Source: Protea cynaroides (Eukaryota; Streptophyta; Magnoliopsida; Proteales; Proteaceae). From it: 64,000 nucleotides of DNA. A model generated the notes under the pieces. The model did not search any database and was not told the DNA's origin. It saw nothing but the letters and a program-made list of their open reading frames with translations. The stretch's first letter is position 1. Each line of letters begins with the position of its first letter. Below are positions 44,193 through 56,018 of the stretch, in pieces. The position numbers and the translations under genes are program-made. The stretch is from the NCBI GenBank assembly GCA_028583415.1, contig CM053270.1, positions 50,980,663 through 51,044,662 of the forward strand, given 5' to 3'.

Positions 44193-47100
44193 GGAGAAAT
44201 TTTATAGATCTCCCCTGGTTTCCCTAAATGACACAGCATACCTTCCATTTGAACAATATGCAATAGACTTTCCCTGTATTATATATAAATTTCTCTAAAC
44301 TCCAATCGGATAGGTTTTTATCATTTGTAATTTTGTAAATCCCAAATTTACCCTTAACTTGATGTGAACTTCCTACTTTACCCTTTTTATTGTAAAACCC
44401 AAACAATAAAAGGTTCAGAGAAGGAGATCCGACGATTTTTCCTTGCCTCTATTGTGAAATAATTTCAACATACGCAGTTCTTGTGTTTTAGATTTGTTCT
44501 TCACCAAATGGGAATGGAGGTTCTAAGCCTGCAGGATTGTTTAAATGAAAGGTTTAGAGTAGGAGGTCCGGTGATTTTTCCTTGCCGCAAAACTTACTTC
44601 AACGGCAACCCTAAGCCATGCCAGAGATCAGTTTCCAAGCCACAAACGTTATTCCCCTGCGAATCCATATGGACGATACAATGCTCTTAATTAGAGTTTT
44701 ACCAGTCTCTGCGAACATCCCAAAAAATTTCCAATTTCGGTCTCCTTCAAAACGGCGAACTACTTCTACTAATAATAATAGCTGGCCGAGTTTGTATGGG
44801 CTTCTTCTTCTTCCTGCTGCTTTTGCTTGTCCTCACTGTCCTTTCTTCGGGTGAAGTACTACTTACTACCATTCAATTTGTAGTCTCTCTGTCTCCCCAA
44901 GTTGCAGAATCCATTCGTAGGAGAACGTTTTCTAATGTTCTTCAAGCAAAATAACAAGCTTGTAATGTAAGCAGAAGAGTTCCATCTTTTCACTTCTGGC
45001 TTCTAGGAATCTGGGTTTCAACAGTTTGAGGAAATCAAGCTTGGAAGCAAATATTCTTTCGATATTTCTTCTTCCTGCATCCTCGTTGCTTATTCACACC
45101 TACATGACATTATGTGTTTATGGTGGGAGAGAAGGTGCGACTCCATCAGCTATCAAAATAATATCCTTCCTCAAGAATAACAAAGCTTTGCCCTTTCAGA
45201 TCAATGTCTTTGTGGCAAACCCTAGTGTCCTAGATTCACTGTCTAGCGTAGTATCGAAAGCCCACCACACATGTCACACCCCAATTCCGGCTGAACCAGA
45301 AGTGTGAGTGAACCGTCTTCAAACCATGGTTCACACCAGGATCTCAATAGACCGTGTCAACCAACCATTCCAAGCAATCTAACATAATCAGAGAGTAATA
45401 CATAGCAGCGGAAATAAGATAAATGAACTGAGTTCTATGTTGTAGTTAAAATAATTATTCAGATTATTCCATCATTCACAAAAATTAAATAATAAATATT
45501 ACAATGGATTAAAATAAAAATATCTCATTTCTAAAGAAAAACACAGAATGAGCACTCGCAAGATGCGTCATGCCCGTCCTCTACTGGCTGTGTGTCCAGG
45601 GCAACAACTATATTGTAAGCTGGGGCAGTCATGAAGTCATCAACGTTATGCCCTGCATCAAGATCTGAAAAATAGAATATATATATTCGGGTGAGCTCAC
45701 AACTTAGCTCAGTAAGTACAAGACCAATGCAACATACAAAATGCAAGAGATAACATTACAATTTGGGTCAGGTTTAACTTGCAAAGTGCTATGGTAAGGT
45801 TTGGCGGCCACCGCACCTCCATGCACGAGAGTGTGAGCACACCCAACAGTTAGTCACCTACCACACTACTACTGTTGTCCCACATCACTCACTCCGGTAT
45901 AGAGATAGGGCTCGAGTCTAGCGGGCAGGATGAACCACAATCCCACGTCCTCCCCTTGATACCCTACACCGTACCAATACCTAAACCCCTATTGGCAAGG
46001 ACTTACAAGTGGGTTCAATTTCTAGCCAGTCCTATATGTCAATACAGTATCAATGGCCCTACCCCATCATGACTCCCTACGACATAGAGATAAGGCTCGA
46101 GTTTGGTGGGCAGGATGAACCACAATCCCACGTCCTCCTCCTGATACCATATTCGCACCAAGTCTACTAAGGTAGATGGCAATACAAAAAAGGTGTTAGT
46201 GTGTGGATATATTCAGGACTCCACTCCCCTTCACATTTCACACACCAACTAAAAACATACACATGCCTAAACATTCAACAACTTAGCATATGAAATGCAT
46301 GAACAAATAATAATAATTTAAATAACTACAATGGCATGTGAAATGCACAAACATCAGGCAATCAATACAGATATAAATTAGTCACAATGGTTTACTGTTA
46401 ATTAGTTAGTTAGGGTTTGGGGTCTTGTCCCTTACCTGACACGTGATAACTATTCCGTTCTACGTCATAGGATCTACTCATGCTGTCTACAAGTCCTACA
46501 CAGTCATACCCATAAGTTAGAATTCATTTATTAAGGTCACAGCTAGTCAGAACCATGTTTGGTCAAGCAAACAAGGCTCAGAAGGCATACCGGTCGCAGT
46601 ACCGGTCTCAGTAGAGTGAGACCGGTATCTGCCTGCGGTACATACCGGTCGCGGTATATACCGGTCTCATTGAGTGAGACCGGTACCGCAGGCCCATACC
46701 GCAGGACCTTGTGTCCAACCGGTATGTTCCGCGATTTGGATCCGAGAACCCGATCTCGGATCTCCCTTCCTCGTCGGTCATCGACTTGGTTTCTAGGGTT
46801 TCTCCTAACCCACTCTAAGGTCCAAATACTCTATTGGCCTTCTAGGTTTCGACTAGAACGCTGTATCATACCAGATTAGATCTAAACGAGAAAACTAGGC
46901 TTTATTGAAAGTCCTAGGATTTTGGATCGTTGCGCCACTTCACTGCTCCGATCCGAAATCCTATCATTACTAAGAGGATTGAGCACTTACCGGCAGTGTT
47001 TGTCGGTTGGCAGCGTGCTCCTCCAACGGAAATCCTCTTCTTGAGCATCTCCTCCCTCCTTGCTCCTTTTCAGATCTCTTCTAGACGGCTAGGGTTTTGA

Positions 47101-47741
47101 GAAGGATCAAGGAGGTTTAAGGTGTATATAAATAGTGGGAGACCGTTCTAGGAAGGTTTCCCACGGTTAGAAACTTTCCAATTTTGATTCGGAGTGTGGG
47201 ACCCACTGGAGTCCGTCCCCAGCCGGAATTGCTCTATAGGTCGCACATGAGTGAGACCGGTACAGTGAGACCGGTATGTAAAATCTACCTTTTTACACCT
47301 GGTTCTCGTACCTGAAACCTGTGGTTCGTCACCCGGCTTCGCCTTCCGATCCGGTTATGATTGGGAGACCTGTCATCATATAGAACCATGGGTTAGACCG
47401 GGTTTTTAGAACATGGTTCTTACAACACAAGAAACGAAGAAGAAATGGGGATGACATGTACGTGGATCTAGAAATGGTCCCTAAGCAGATCCGTGTCACG
47501 GATATCAAAACCATTCTTTCTCCGGTTGCTGTCCGATCTGACATGTACGCGGTAGAGAAGATGAAGAAGATGAAATAGATGGGAAACTGTAATAGAGTCA
47601 GGGGCATAATGGTCTATAACTTTTCATTTCAAAATCAATTCTAATAAAGTTTGTCAAAGGGGAGGTCCATGTATTTTTCATTCAAGAGGGTGCTTATTTG
47701 TAATTTCTAGAAAATGCAGGGGAGGTCTATAAAAATTTCCC
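44193..47741. mobile_element. MULE-like element split by a solo LTR
   Basis: Left end GGAGAAATTTTATAGATCTC and right end, reversed, GGGAAATTTTTATAGACCTC; both continue CCCTG. Neighbouring 9-mers AAAAAAAAT and TAAAAAAGT agree at seven positions, so the duplication is imperfect. Without the inserted LTR the element is about 1.4 kb. It holds several open pieces (44481-44690, 44618-44854, 45026-45270, and 47420-47580 in plus frames) that look like captured exon material, but I do not recognise the gene. No transposase domain. Confidence 0.6.
45272..47424 (+). repeat. Solo LTR, 2,153 bp (family shared with 60726)
   Basis: Starts TGTCACACCCCAATTCCGGC, ends GGTTCTTACA, and is flanked by an exact 5-bp duplication ACACA (45267-45271 and 47425-47429). 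It has no internal coding region or second LTR, so it is a recombined solo LTR. The TATA-like GTATATAAATAG at about 47126 fits a plus-oriented promoter. The start resembles LTRs of Tekay/Del-type Gypsy elements. ACCGGT occurs nine times, seven at 46589-46730 and two at 47256-47276. It sits inside the MULE-like element and is therefore younger. Confidence 0.92.
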
Positions 47742-48491
47742 TAAAAAAGTAACTTTGGTTTCCAAATTCAGTAGTACACAACAACGATAACTGAAATCAA
47801 ATCAAACATGAATTCCATAAACTAACTCATGCAATCGTGCAAAAGCATCAACTTTGATCCCTTCTCTGTTTTTGGCTTCATTCCTTCTCTGTTTCTCAAA
47901 TCATAGTATATTATCTAAACAGAACATCTTATGAGGATTCTCAGTTGGAAAGATAAAGCTTCCAGTTCCCTCCAAATCAAGATTCGCATCGTCTCTAAAG
48001 TCTAGCAACCGAGTGAAACTCCCACTAGAGAGCGGGTCTTCATCTAAAACCTGGTTAGCAACCGCCTCTCCCAATGCCAAAGTACAAGAAAGGAATCTCT
48101 ATTCTTGCAACTGATGCTATTACTCCCTATTGGCGATCAAGTAACTCGTCACTCACTACAAAGAGAAGGATCTCAAAATTAACTTTGCAGGCCACAACTT
48201 GGGTGCAAGCTCTTCCCTCAGTTGGCGGTAAAACCCCAAACCCTCTTCCTCAAATGGCACCTAAGGTCACTCCAGATCCTTCATCACTTCCTCCTTCCCA
48301 GCCAAGGGATCCTCTATCCAGTTGCCTTCACGGGTCAAATGTGTAAATAAAAAGAAAAATATAAAAATAAAAGTGAATGGTATTGAAGGTAAAATAGTCT
48401 TTTTAATAATTCTATGAGTCTTAGTAACATTTGGATGTCTTCAGGGGTATTAATGATATTATCGTGGAAAAAGACAGATGGATGAGATTAA
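47742..48491. other. Spacer with one unassigned open frame
   Basis: 48074-48346 (plus, 90 codons, starting MPKYKKGISILATD) is open but without a recognisable domain. I would not call it a gene on this evidence. Nothing else seen. Confidence 0.3.
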
Positions 48492-49876
48492 GGCTATGTT
48501 TGGCTTTATTTTTGTTTTTGATTTTTGTTTAAAATTTTGATTTTGTAGAGATTTGGTATAATTTATACGTGTTATTTATGAAAAATAAAAATAAAAACAA
48601 GTCCAATTTCAAAAAGAGGTCTCAACCTCTTTTTGATTTTTGACTAAAAATCATTTGTGTTGTGTTTTGCGCAAGTTGATATTTCACGTGCGTTATTTGT
48701 CTCCAACAGCCATAAAATCGGGGATAAAAACATAAAAGGTAATTCTAATATGACCTTTCCTCTCTTCCGATGAACAGAGCATCCATGGCGGTGAAATAGC
48801 AGCGGGGACGTTGAACGCATAGCATAGCCCCATTATGAACAAACCCAGGATTCCTCCACCCAATACTCTCATTCGGCGGTGAACCACGCATATCCGACCG
48901 CTCATACGTCCTCACTTCCGTCTAAGAAACCTCATCCAACCCATCTTCCTTCACCCCATACTTCACAAGGTTCTCCTTCCCATCGGCTGTTATGAACATA
49001 ACCCTCATTTCGTCATCCTAGTCTCAGAAAGACATAATAATAGCAAAAATTATACCTTGACAGTGAAGTCATGGATACTCTTCTCAGTTGCTGCTCTTGC
49101 ATAAACAATATCCCTTGTCCTTTGAGAATCCAAGATGGTACCAGGAAACTGCAAAAATTGAAGGGAGAAACCATGGTTTACAAAGGAAGATTTAATCCCA
49201 AATGGGTTTTTCATAGAGAAATTAAGGAAAGCCATGGCTAGAGGAGGGATCCATGAAGGGTTTGTTTTGGTTTCACAGAAGTTTTGTAAAGGTGCTGTAG
49301 CAGAGAAGAGGCTAGAAAAACCCATGGAAGCCATTCTGCTCTGGATTCAGGGTCGCAGAGAATCAGATTGCCAGACTGGTTTAGGATTTCGGAGCTCTAA
49401 GACTGGAATTTAGAGTGGAAGATGTGGATCCAAGAAGCAATCTCAGGTACTGCAAGAGCAAATGATTTTGGCCTGCATCTGTTTCTCCAATAAGGATTCG
49501 AGTGAAATTAGGGGTTACCCATTTCAGTTTTATGGTCTCACTTGTTTACATTGCTGCTTATGGTTTTCATCTACTGTTTGATTTTTATTGGGTATTGGAA
49601 CAGTTGTAAGTGATGAGCCCTATTTAAGTGTATCGAATCTTTGGCAAACATTTGAAGAAATGATGCATTGATGTGAGGAAGGGAAGAGATGTGAGGAAGA
49701 AGATGAATGTATAAATTATTCTACACATATGTAATATCAAACTTATTTTTCATTATAAAATCTATGATGCTCAAAGAGTGCCAACAATATTTTATTTTTG
49801 ATCAAAAAATGTTCCAAAAAATGGTTTTTTGATAAATAGGCAAAAATTAAAAACAAAAATGATACCAAACAAAAGC
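48492..49876. mobile_element. TIR-flanked segment holding gene fragments
   Basis: Ends about 36 bp long are inverted copies. Left: GGCTATGTTTGGCTTTATTT then TTGTTTTTGATTTTTG. Right, reversed: GCTTTTGTTTGGTATCATTT then TTGTTTTTAATTTTTG. Such ends resemble PIF/Harbinger- or hAT-type elements. I found no convincing target duplication, and AT-rich ends can align by chance. Inside lie the glutathione peroxidase exon (49056-49334) and an unidentified fragment on the same strand (about 48800-49019, one stop). Confidence 0.45.
49056..49334 (-). pseudogene. First exon of a plastid glutathione peroxidase-like gene
   Basis: Minus strand, ATG at 49334, 93 codons, ending in an intact splice donor (AAG/GTATAAT at 49055). 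The N-terminal 70 residues are Ser/Phe/Asn-rich with few acids, like a plastid transit peptide. They are followed by ARAATEKSIHDFTVK, the conserved start of mature plant phospholipid-hydroperoxide glutathione peroxidases (GPX1/GPX7 type). Exon 2 should supply the catalytic Cys, but within 40 bp an unrelated coding-like stretch begins and no GPX sequence follows. It is thus a gene piece. The 49335-49560 stretch may be its 5' untranslated region. Confidence 0.75.
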
Positions 49877-50019
49877 AAAAAAAATCCTTGTAAAAACCAA
49901 ACCTGCACCGTACATTGGTCACGCTAGGGCTCAAGCATGAGGTCCTCACACCCTAGGGAGGGCTGGCCCAAATTTAAGGACGACCTGGTTTTAAGTGTGG
50001 TAGGCTCTTACAACCTAAA

Positions 50020-50200
50020 GTTGGCGCGGTTTGGCGGACTGAAATCCTCTCCCGCGGCAAGAGGTTCCTGCTGCTGATCCAAGGGCTGGGGATCAGTCGG
50101 CCCGCCTACCAATACATGGGGAGGTGGGCCGACTGAAATCCCGCCCTTGACCGGCGGCAGTTGGGCGGGAGAAGATTTTTTTTGCCACCTCGGCACGGTA
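50020..50200. repeat. GC-rich hairpin-forming repeat
   Basis: Contains a near-perfect palindrome of about 40 bp, AGTCGGCCCGCCTACC (50095) facing GGTGGGCCGACT (50136). It is bracketed by two direct copies of CGACTGAAATCC or GGACTGAAATCC (50036, 50131). May be part of a MITE; no target duplication seen. Confidence 0.5.
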
Positions 50201-51721
50201 AATTGGCACCGGTACCCACTATTTGAAGTTGAACCCTGGCTTATATGAAGTGTTTTTGGATTGAGAGAGGGGCCTTCGTCTACCTACCCATGCCGCCCTG
50301 GAACCCGGATCCCTCTAACCCTAGTTTTTGCTTTTTCTTTAGGAAACCCTCTTGTGGTTCCATTCTTTTGGGGAGTCTAGCGATTTTTTCTTTTATTCTT
50401 CCCCATTCTCAAGTTTTGGCAACACTAAGGTATGAATTTTCAATTCATTTTTTTTTGTTTCTAAATTCTCTCCTTGTCTCCTTCCGTGCTGACTCTTAAC
50501 TTGCAAAACTCAAGAGATTTTGGATGGGATTGTTAAATTTATTTATTTATCTATATCACTGGCAATCCATGTCCTTGGGTTAATTCTTGCCCGCTACTTT
50601 GCCTTCTTTGATCTTGCGTGCTACAACCTGATCTTTCACGCTCATTTTTAAGGATGGGATGATGGCAACAACTGTATTTGATGGAAGATTCAGATTTTTT
50701 TAAAAATGAGTTACTTGTAATTGTTGCCTTGCAGATTATTTGTAGCCAATGGCGATGGGACCTGTCCATTCTATTAATCGGCCATTCTATTAATCGGTGC
50801 ATCGGAGTTATCGCTAAGAATTTCCCATAAAACGATCACTTCTCTTGCATTTAATTCAAGGTATTGGCTTTAACTTTTCTCATTTAACCCATTCTAAATC
50901 CTTTTCAAGCTAGTCATTAAAAAGAGTGTTATGCATGTAAGTGATAACCAGTTTTTCTTGTCAGTTAATCAATGCTACAGAGGATATATGAACAAATCGG
51001 ATCAATGATTTAGCTGAGAGTTATTTGTCGAGGCATATGGAGTACGATTATTCTAAAAATCCATAATGCAATCAACTACCCTAACTGGCTAAATATTTTG
51101 GGATATTGATGTCTATATTTTGAGGGTGGTCCAACATTGATGTGCTTTGATGTCTCTACAAATTTGGAGAAAGCTTGTTAAAAAGGATGGTGAAACTCCA
51201 AGATGTCGAAAGACATGTATACAAATCGGATCAACGATTTACCAGAGAATTACGAGGTTTGTTTGTTTGTTTTTTTTTTTTTCTTTTCCTTTATGCATTC
51301 TATGGTTCTTCAATTAGAACTTTTATTGAGATAGATGACGTTCTAGATACCCTTGAAACAGAAAACGTTAATGCATATATAACTCCAAAGGAAAAACGGC
51401 CTAACACCGAATACTAGTTTTCTTACATCTAATAAATTCTAAATCTAATTTTTACTCAAAAATCATTTTTTTGACTCTCAAGAGGTAAATTATAAAATAT
51501 GGTTTCTCTCTCTTTCTTTATATTTTTTATGATTGAAAATTTCCCTTAGAAATAGAAGAAAAATAATTGAAAGGAAAAGTCAGCAAATAAGTGAAATATT
51601 TAACAAAAAAAATCAGTAGTGATATGTGAAATGTCCAAAAATAAAGTGGTAATGATTGACAATCCAATCAGAAATTAAAGAAAGTCAATATTTTACTTCC
51701 AAAACATTAATATCCATTAGC
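50201..51721. other. Spacer with a local duplication
   Basis: No gene recognised. ACAAATCGGATCAATGATTT (about 50992) recurs as ACAAATCGGATCAACGATTT (about 51220), 230 bp apart, followed in both by a similar AGAGTTA/AGAATTA segment. Short frames (50245-50499, 51175-51417) are unsupported. Confidence 0.4.
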
Positions 51722-51741
51722 CAAAGAAATTAATCTAATAA

Positions 51742-51838
51742 GGGCGTCCCAGTGCATGAGGTTCTCGCTACCGCATGGTTTGAGGAGGGGCACAATGTAC
51801 GCAGCCTTGCTCCTGCAATGCGGAGAGGTTGCTTCCGT
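51742..51838 (-). mobile_element. 5'-truncated tRNA-derived SINE (Au-like)
   Basis: A 97-bp body flanked by a 20-bp duplication with one mismatch: CAAAGAAATTAATCTAATAA (51722-51741) and CAAAGAAAATAATCTAATAA (51839-51858). On the minus strand it contains GCAAGGCTGCGTACA and ends CATGCACTGGGACGCCC. These are phrases I know from the 3' part of Au-type SINEs widespread in plants. The tRNA-like 5' half with the pol III boxes is missing. Long duplications at a staggered cut are what LINE machinery leaves. Confidence 0.85.
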
Positions 51839-51858
51839 CAAAGAAAATAATCTAATAA

Positions 51859-52785
51859 AAAAAAAAAAAATAGGTGACATGACCTGAAAAAAATAGTAAC
51901 CAAACAAGTGAAAGAAACTGCATATCTTTTAGCAAAAATGAGAGATGGAAGAAAAGAGTCCCAAAGCATCCTAAAATCCAAAAACACATTGTTAGGATTC
52001 TAATCCACATTCAAAGGAGGCTTGTCATAAACTCTCACACCGGTAGACGAGTATTGGAATATGCAGCCTCATCATCCAAGTTAAGATCCTTAACTTTACA
52101 CAAACTTCTAATATGATGTATGTACTTGTATCTTTGGCCACTTTGGAGCCTCTTCCCATTTACCTCCTCTATTATACATAAATCTTTTATCGGTAATAAA
52201 GTGGCATAAGCCCACTAAATGGTGGTTGAGTGCCCGCACTTTTCACTTTGTCAGTGGGGATATAACAATCTCTACATCATGTTTTTATGCACTGGTCGGT
52301 CTTTGCTTTGGTTGTAAATCAGTTAATGAGGCTCTCTCCATAGATGAGGCTTCAGATTTGTTGGGGGTCGACGTCCTGAGCCAGCCATGAAGTTGGAAGC
52401 TTTAAGAATGTAAACTCTTAAGTTTGTATAACACAAGTTTAATTAGGAGCTTTAGGAATGGAATATTGCTAAGGATGAAAGCAGGGATATTGTTAGGAAT
52501 GGAATATTTCTAAGTTTAATTAGGAGCTTAAGGAGCTTTAGTATGAGTTTTGATTGACCATCTACTGTGCCCTTACATCTTTTCCTTTTTCTGCTAAATT
52601 GGTTGATCCTTGTATCTTAACTTTGAAAGCTATGTGCAGTTTTCCTTATATCTGTCTTTACTTCAGTTAACTGTCCGTGATAGAGATTGTTGTATGTGAA
52701 AACAATCCTGGTGGAATGAAATTCAATGTGTCTCGTCACATTTTTTTATCGGATGAATGTGTGTCTCATCGCATTGTTCAATCAC
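51859..52785. other. Spacer, nothing recognised
   Basis: AT-rich, no open frame of note. A short near-duplication AGGAATGGAATATT.CTAAG occurs at about 52450 and 52494. Confidence 0.4.
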
Positions 52786-53290
52786 CACTACAACAATTCC
52801 TATTTTTGGCTACGACTTTTAGCTACGGTACTATATAAGCTGTAGTTTAAAACAATTTATAAAAATGGCAAAGATATCAACCATAGCTGAAAAGTTATTT
52901 TAGCTACGGAAATAATAAAGCCGTAGCCAAAAATATATCCTAGCTACAGAATTCCAATCACCATAGTCTAAAGTATATGATACCTACGGGCATAATTTGA
53001 CCGTAGCCTAAAACATATTTTAGGCTATGGTAATAATTATTACCCTAGCATTAATTGTTTTTCCCGACGGTAAATAAACTACCGTATTTGAAAAGAGATA
53101 TATACCCAACCCATGAAATATTTTTGGCTGGGTTGGTTTTATCGTGTGGTGGGACTGTGAAACTTATACCCAGATGAATGGTTTTGCCATAGCCTAAAAT
53201 GTATAATAGGCTATGGTAATCCAAAATACTGTAGCCAAAAATAGGTTTAGGCTACAGTAATTGGAAAACCGTAGCTGAAACTATCAATAT
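52786..53290 (+). mobile_element. 5' terminal region of a CACTA (En/Spm) element
   Basis: Begins CACTACAACAATTCC, the CACTA terminal motif. The next 500 bp are packed with short subterminal repeats in both orientations: AGCTACGG / CCGTAGC / AGGCTACGG and drifted forms at about 52814, 52900, 52919, 52960, 52985, 53000, 53018, 53190, 53212, 53230, 53255 and 53270. CACTA transposases bind such repeats. I found no matching ..TAGTG end, so the 3' terminus is lost or lies far downstream. Confidence 0.75.
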
Positions 53291-55583
53291 AAGTTGAGAT
53301 ATTGGCAGGTTTTATTTCTTCGTGGGATTATTCTCTTTTTCTCTTTCCCTAATCTTTCTGCGGTAATCCTAACCATCTGTCTCCCTGATTTCCATACACT
53401 ATGCCGTTACAAATCGTTCTTCATCCAAAATCATTCTTCATTTGTTTGCTCTGATTCTCCCTCCCATGTGAGAGTGCATCAATTGCTTGTTCTGGTAAGT
53501 AGTCTTTCCATTTGTTTTTTCATGTTTCGCTTTTAATTTGCTTAAGTTTGATATCGATCTTTTGTTCTTTCTTACTTCGACTATTCATCTTCTCATCCCT
53601 TACCTCCTTGGGTATCTGGATTTCGGTCGTGTTCTGTGAGTAGATTCTACGGTGACGATACTGATTATCTTTGGAGGGGCTATTCTATCAGTTCTACTGT
53701 TGTTTGGTTTATTTACTTATTAGCTTGATTTTTCCAATGACAGCTACCCCTTGGTTTTCATCGTGCCTTTAGATTCGCCAGAATCATTTTGTCATTCTTA
53801 TTATTTGTTACTTTGATTGAATTTCCATTCAAGGAGTTTCACCTCAGTTTTTTTATTATTTTTTTCAAAAGCTTTTTGGTGTTCTCGAATTGAAAGTATT
53901 CCATCTCATTTGTATTAAGGCCCAGTTTCGACTGATGAGATGTAAATTTCTCTCTCCAGTTAATAAACTGAAAGTGACATTCTATATGTTTTGATTAAAT
54001 TGATTTGTTTTTCCTCTTTCATTCTAAATTCTAGGCATTAGATTCATCAGGTTGTATTTGCTTGCAAATGTTCGTATTGCATTTGGTTAGACCTGATTGG
54101 AGTGATTAAAGTAGGCGAATCAGGAAAAAGCAGGAGAGGAGATTGTGAAACTTGAAATCACTGGATAAACATTATCCTTTTCTTTTTTACTGTGTCATTA
54201 AAATTCTTTTATGTACCATCATATATTATTGAAATATTTATGTATGTTTCCTGTTACTTGCCCTAGCAACCACAAGATTATCTGTAGCAACCACAAGATT
54301 ATCTGTGTAAATGGATTAAATATATATTTCATATATTTGTATTCTTGTAAGGTTTAAAGCTATTCCTAGTAGGATATTTTTCTTCACCAGAACTTCTAGA
54401 TAGAAAGTTAGAATCAAGTACTTACAAAGAAATTGAGATGAAATAATTTTATCCATGTGCACTTTATGAACCTGTTCTTTTTGGGGGGTGGCAGAGGGAG
54501 GTTGCGCATTGATTCTTAATTTAGCATTATAGGTAATATCAGTAGAGTAGAGGGACGATATATTTATATAACACTACTCGCACAAAAAGTGTGTTTTGGA
54601 TAGGGAAGACCTTAAAAGAATTCTTAAGGATCCATTGGTGCAGCTTCTTTAAAAAAATTCTTTGGAAAGTAAGGAGGGAGAGAACAAGCCTTTTTTTTTT
54701 TTTTTTTTTTTTAAAGCTTAAGCAGAAAAGGATATATGCTTTTTTCTCTGATTTCGTGGCCCATCACCTTTTTTATTACTTCGAGAAAGCTTCACTTCGC
54801 TTATTCCCCTTACTTGAATGTTCGAGGGTGCCGTTAAAGTTTCTGCCTATGCATTTCTTTGTGTTCAAACTGGTGGCTAATACTCTTGATTGAAAGTTAA
54901 AATAAATATACATAGAGGTTGTAGGACCCACAGCATTCATTGGTTAGCTATAGGACAAATTTTAAGAGCCATTTTGGGGCCTAATAGAGTAACTAGATAA
55001 GTAAAGAGATGTTCTTTCTCTTCAGTTTCAAGAAAGTAATATAGATTTGCAGAAATGATGTGTCTGAATTTTTAATGAATAAGGATTTACTGGTTAATGA
55101 CTGTATTCAGCATGAGGCTCAACCAACGTGGAGATTTGAACTACTTTCCTTGCACAGCTTGGCAGAATTAAATCTGTATTAGGAAAACTGCACAGTATTA
55201 AATAAATTAAAAAAGAGAATGGGGTTATGGGTCTTTTTTTTATTTTTTTTATTTTATGGAATCAACAGGACCAGAGTTACCCATCACTTTTTTTTTTAAA
55301 TTTATTAGGCATCATTAATAATAACCCCTCTTTGATGATGCATCATGTGCGGAAATTAGATATATTTGTACGATTGATGGTTTCTTATGATGGGGCCTAC
55401 AAAATTACTAAATCTGATGATGTTTTCAGTGAAAAATGCAGCAAGCATATATATATATGGGGAGATAATGGGTAATGGGTAAGAAAGGTGATATCTAAGA
55501 TTATCAGGTGTATATAGAGCTTGTTATGGTTTTTCCTCTTTATCTTTTAGGCTTTTTGCAAGTGGGTGTAAGCAAGTAAGCCT
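53291..55583. other. Possible CACTA interior or spacer
   Basis: No conserved domain found. 53294-53536 (plus) resembles a 5' leader or first exon with a GTAAGT-like donor at about 53496 but has no known similarity. A 21-bp unit AGCAACCACAAGATTATCTGT is tandemly doubled at 54265-54306. Poly-T at about 54691-54712. Confidence 0.35.
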
Positions 55584-56018
55584 TGTAATGTTTTCATCAT
55601 GTATGTGCACCATCAGTCATTGTGCGGGTTCGGATTAGTGGATGGGTGTTGAAAGGCAAGCTTGATTGGATGGTACCCTTTTGGGAGGGTCTCAATTAAT
55701 CAACATTATGTAATGTTTTGGGGGACCCATTGGTAATTTGGCCCAATTATGGAAAGGACCAAATTATCATCGTTTCTTAGTTGGTCCTTGCTCCCTTTTC
55801 TCATGTACATTGACCAACCCTAAAAGGATGTTAATTTGGTCCTTCCCATAATTGGGCCAAATTATCAATATGTCCCCAGAACATTACATAATTAAGGTGG
55901 ATTAATTGAGACCCTCCCCAAAGGGTGCCATCCAATCAAGCTTGCCTTTCAACACCCATACACTAATCTGAACCCAGACAATGCCTGATGCGTACCCATA
56001 CATGATGAAAACATTACA
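55584..56018. mobile_element. 435-bp foldback element
   Basis: Two arms of about 180 bp are inverted copies: TGTAATGTTTTCATCATGTA, ATGGGTGTTGAAAGGCAAGC, TTGATTGGATGG, GAGGGTCTCAATTAATC, TTTGGCCCAATTATGG on the left (55584-55770) against the reverse on the right (55835-56018). The centre is AT-rich. A hairpin of this size is typical of foldback or MITE elements and can yield small RNAs if transcribed. No target duplication found. Confidence 0.85.
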
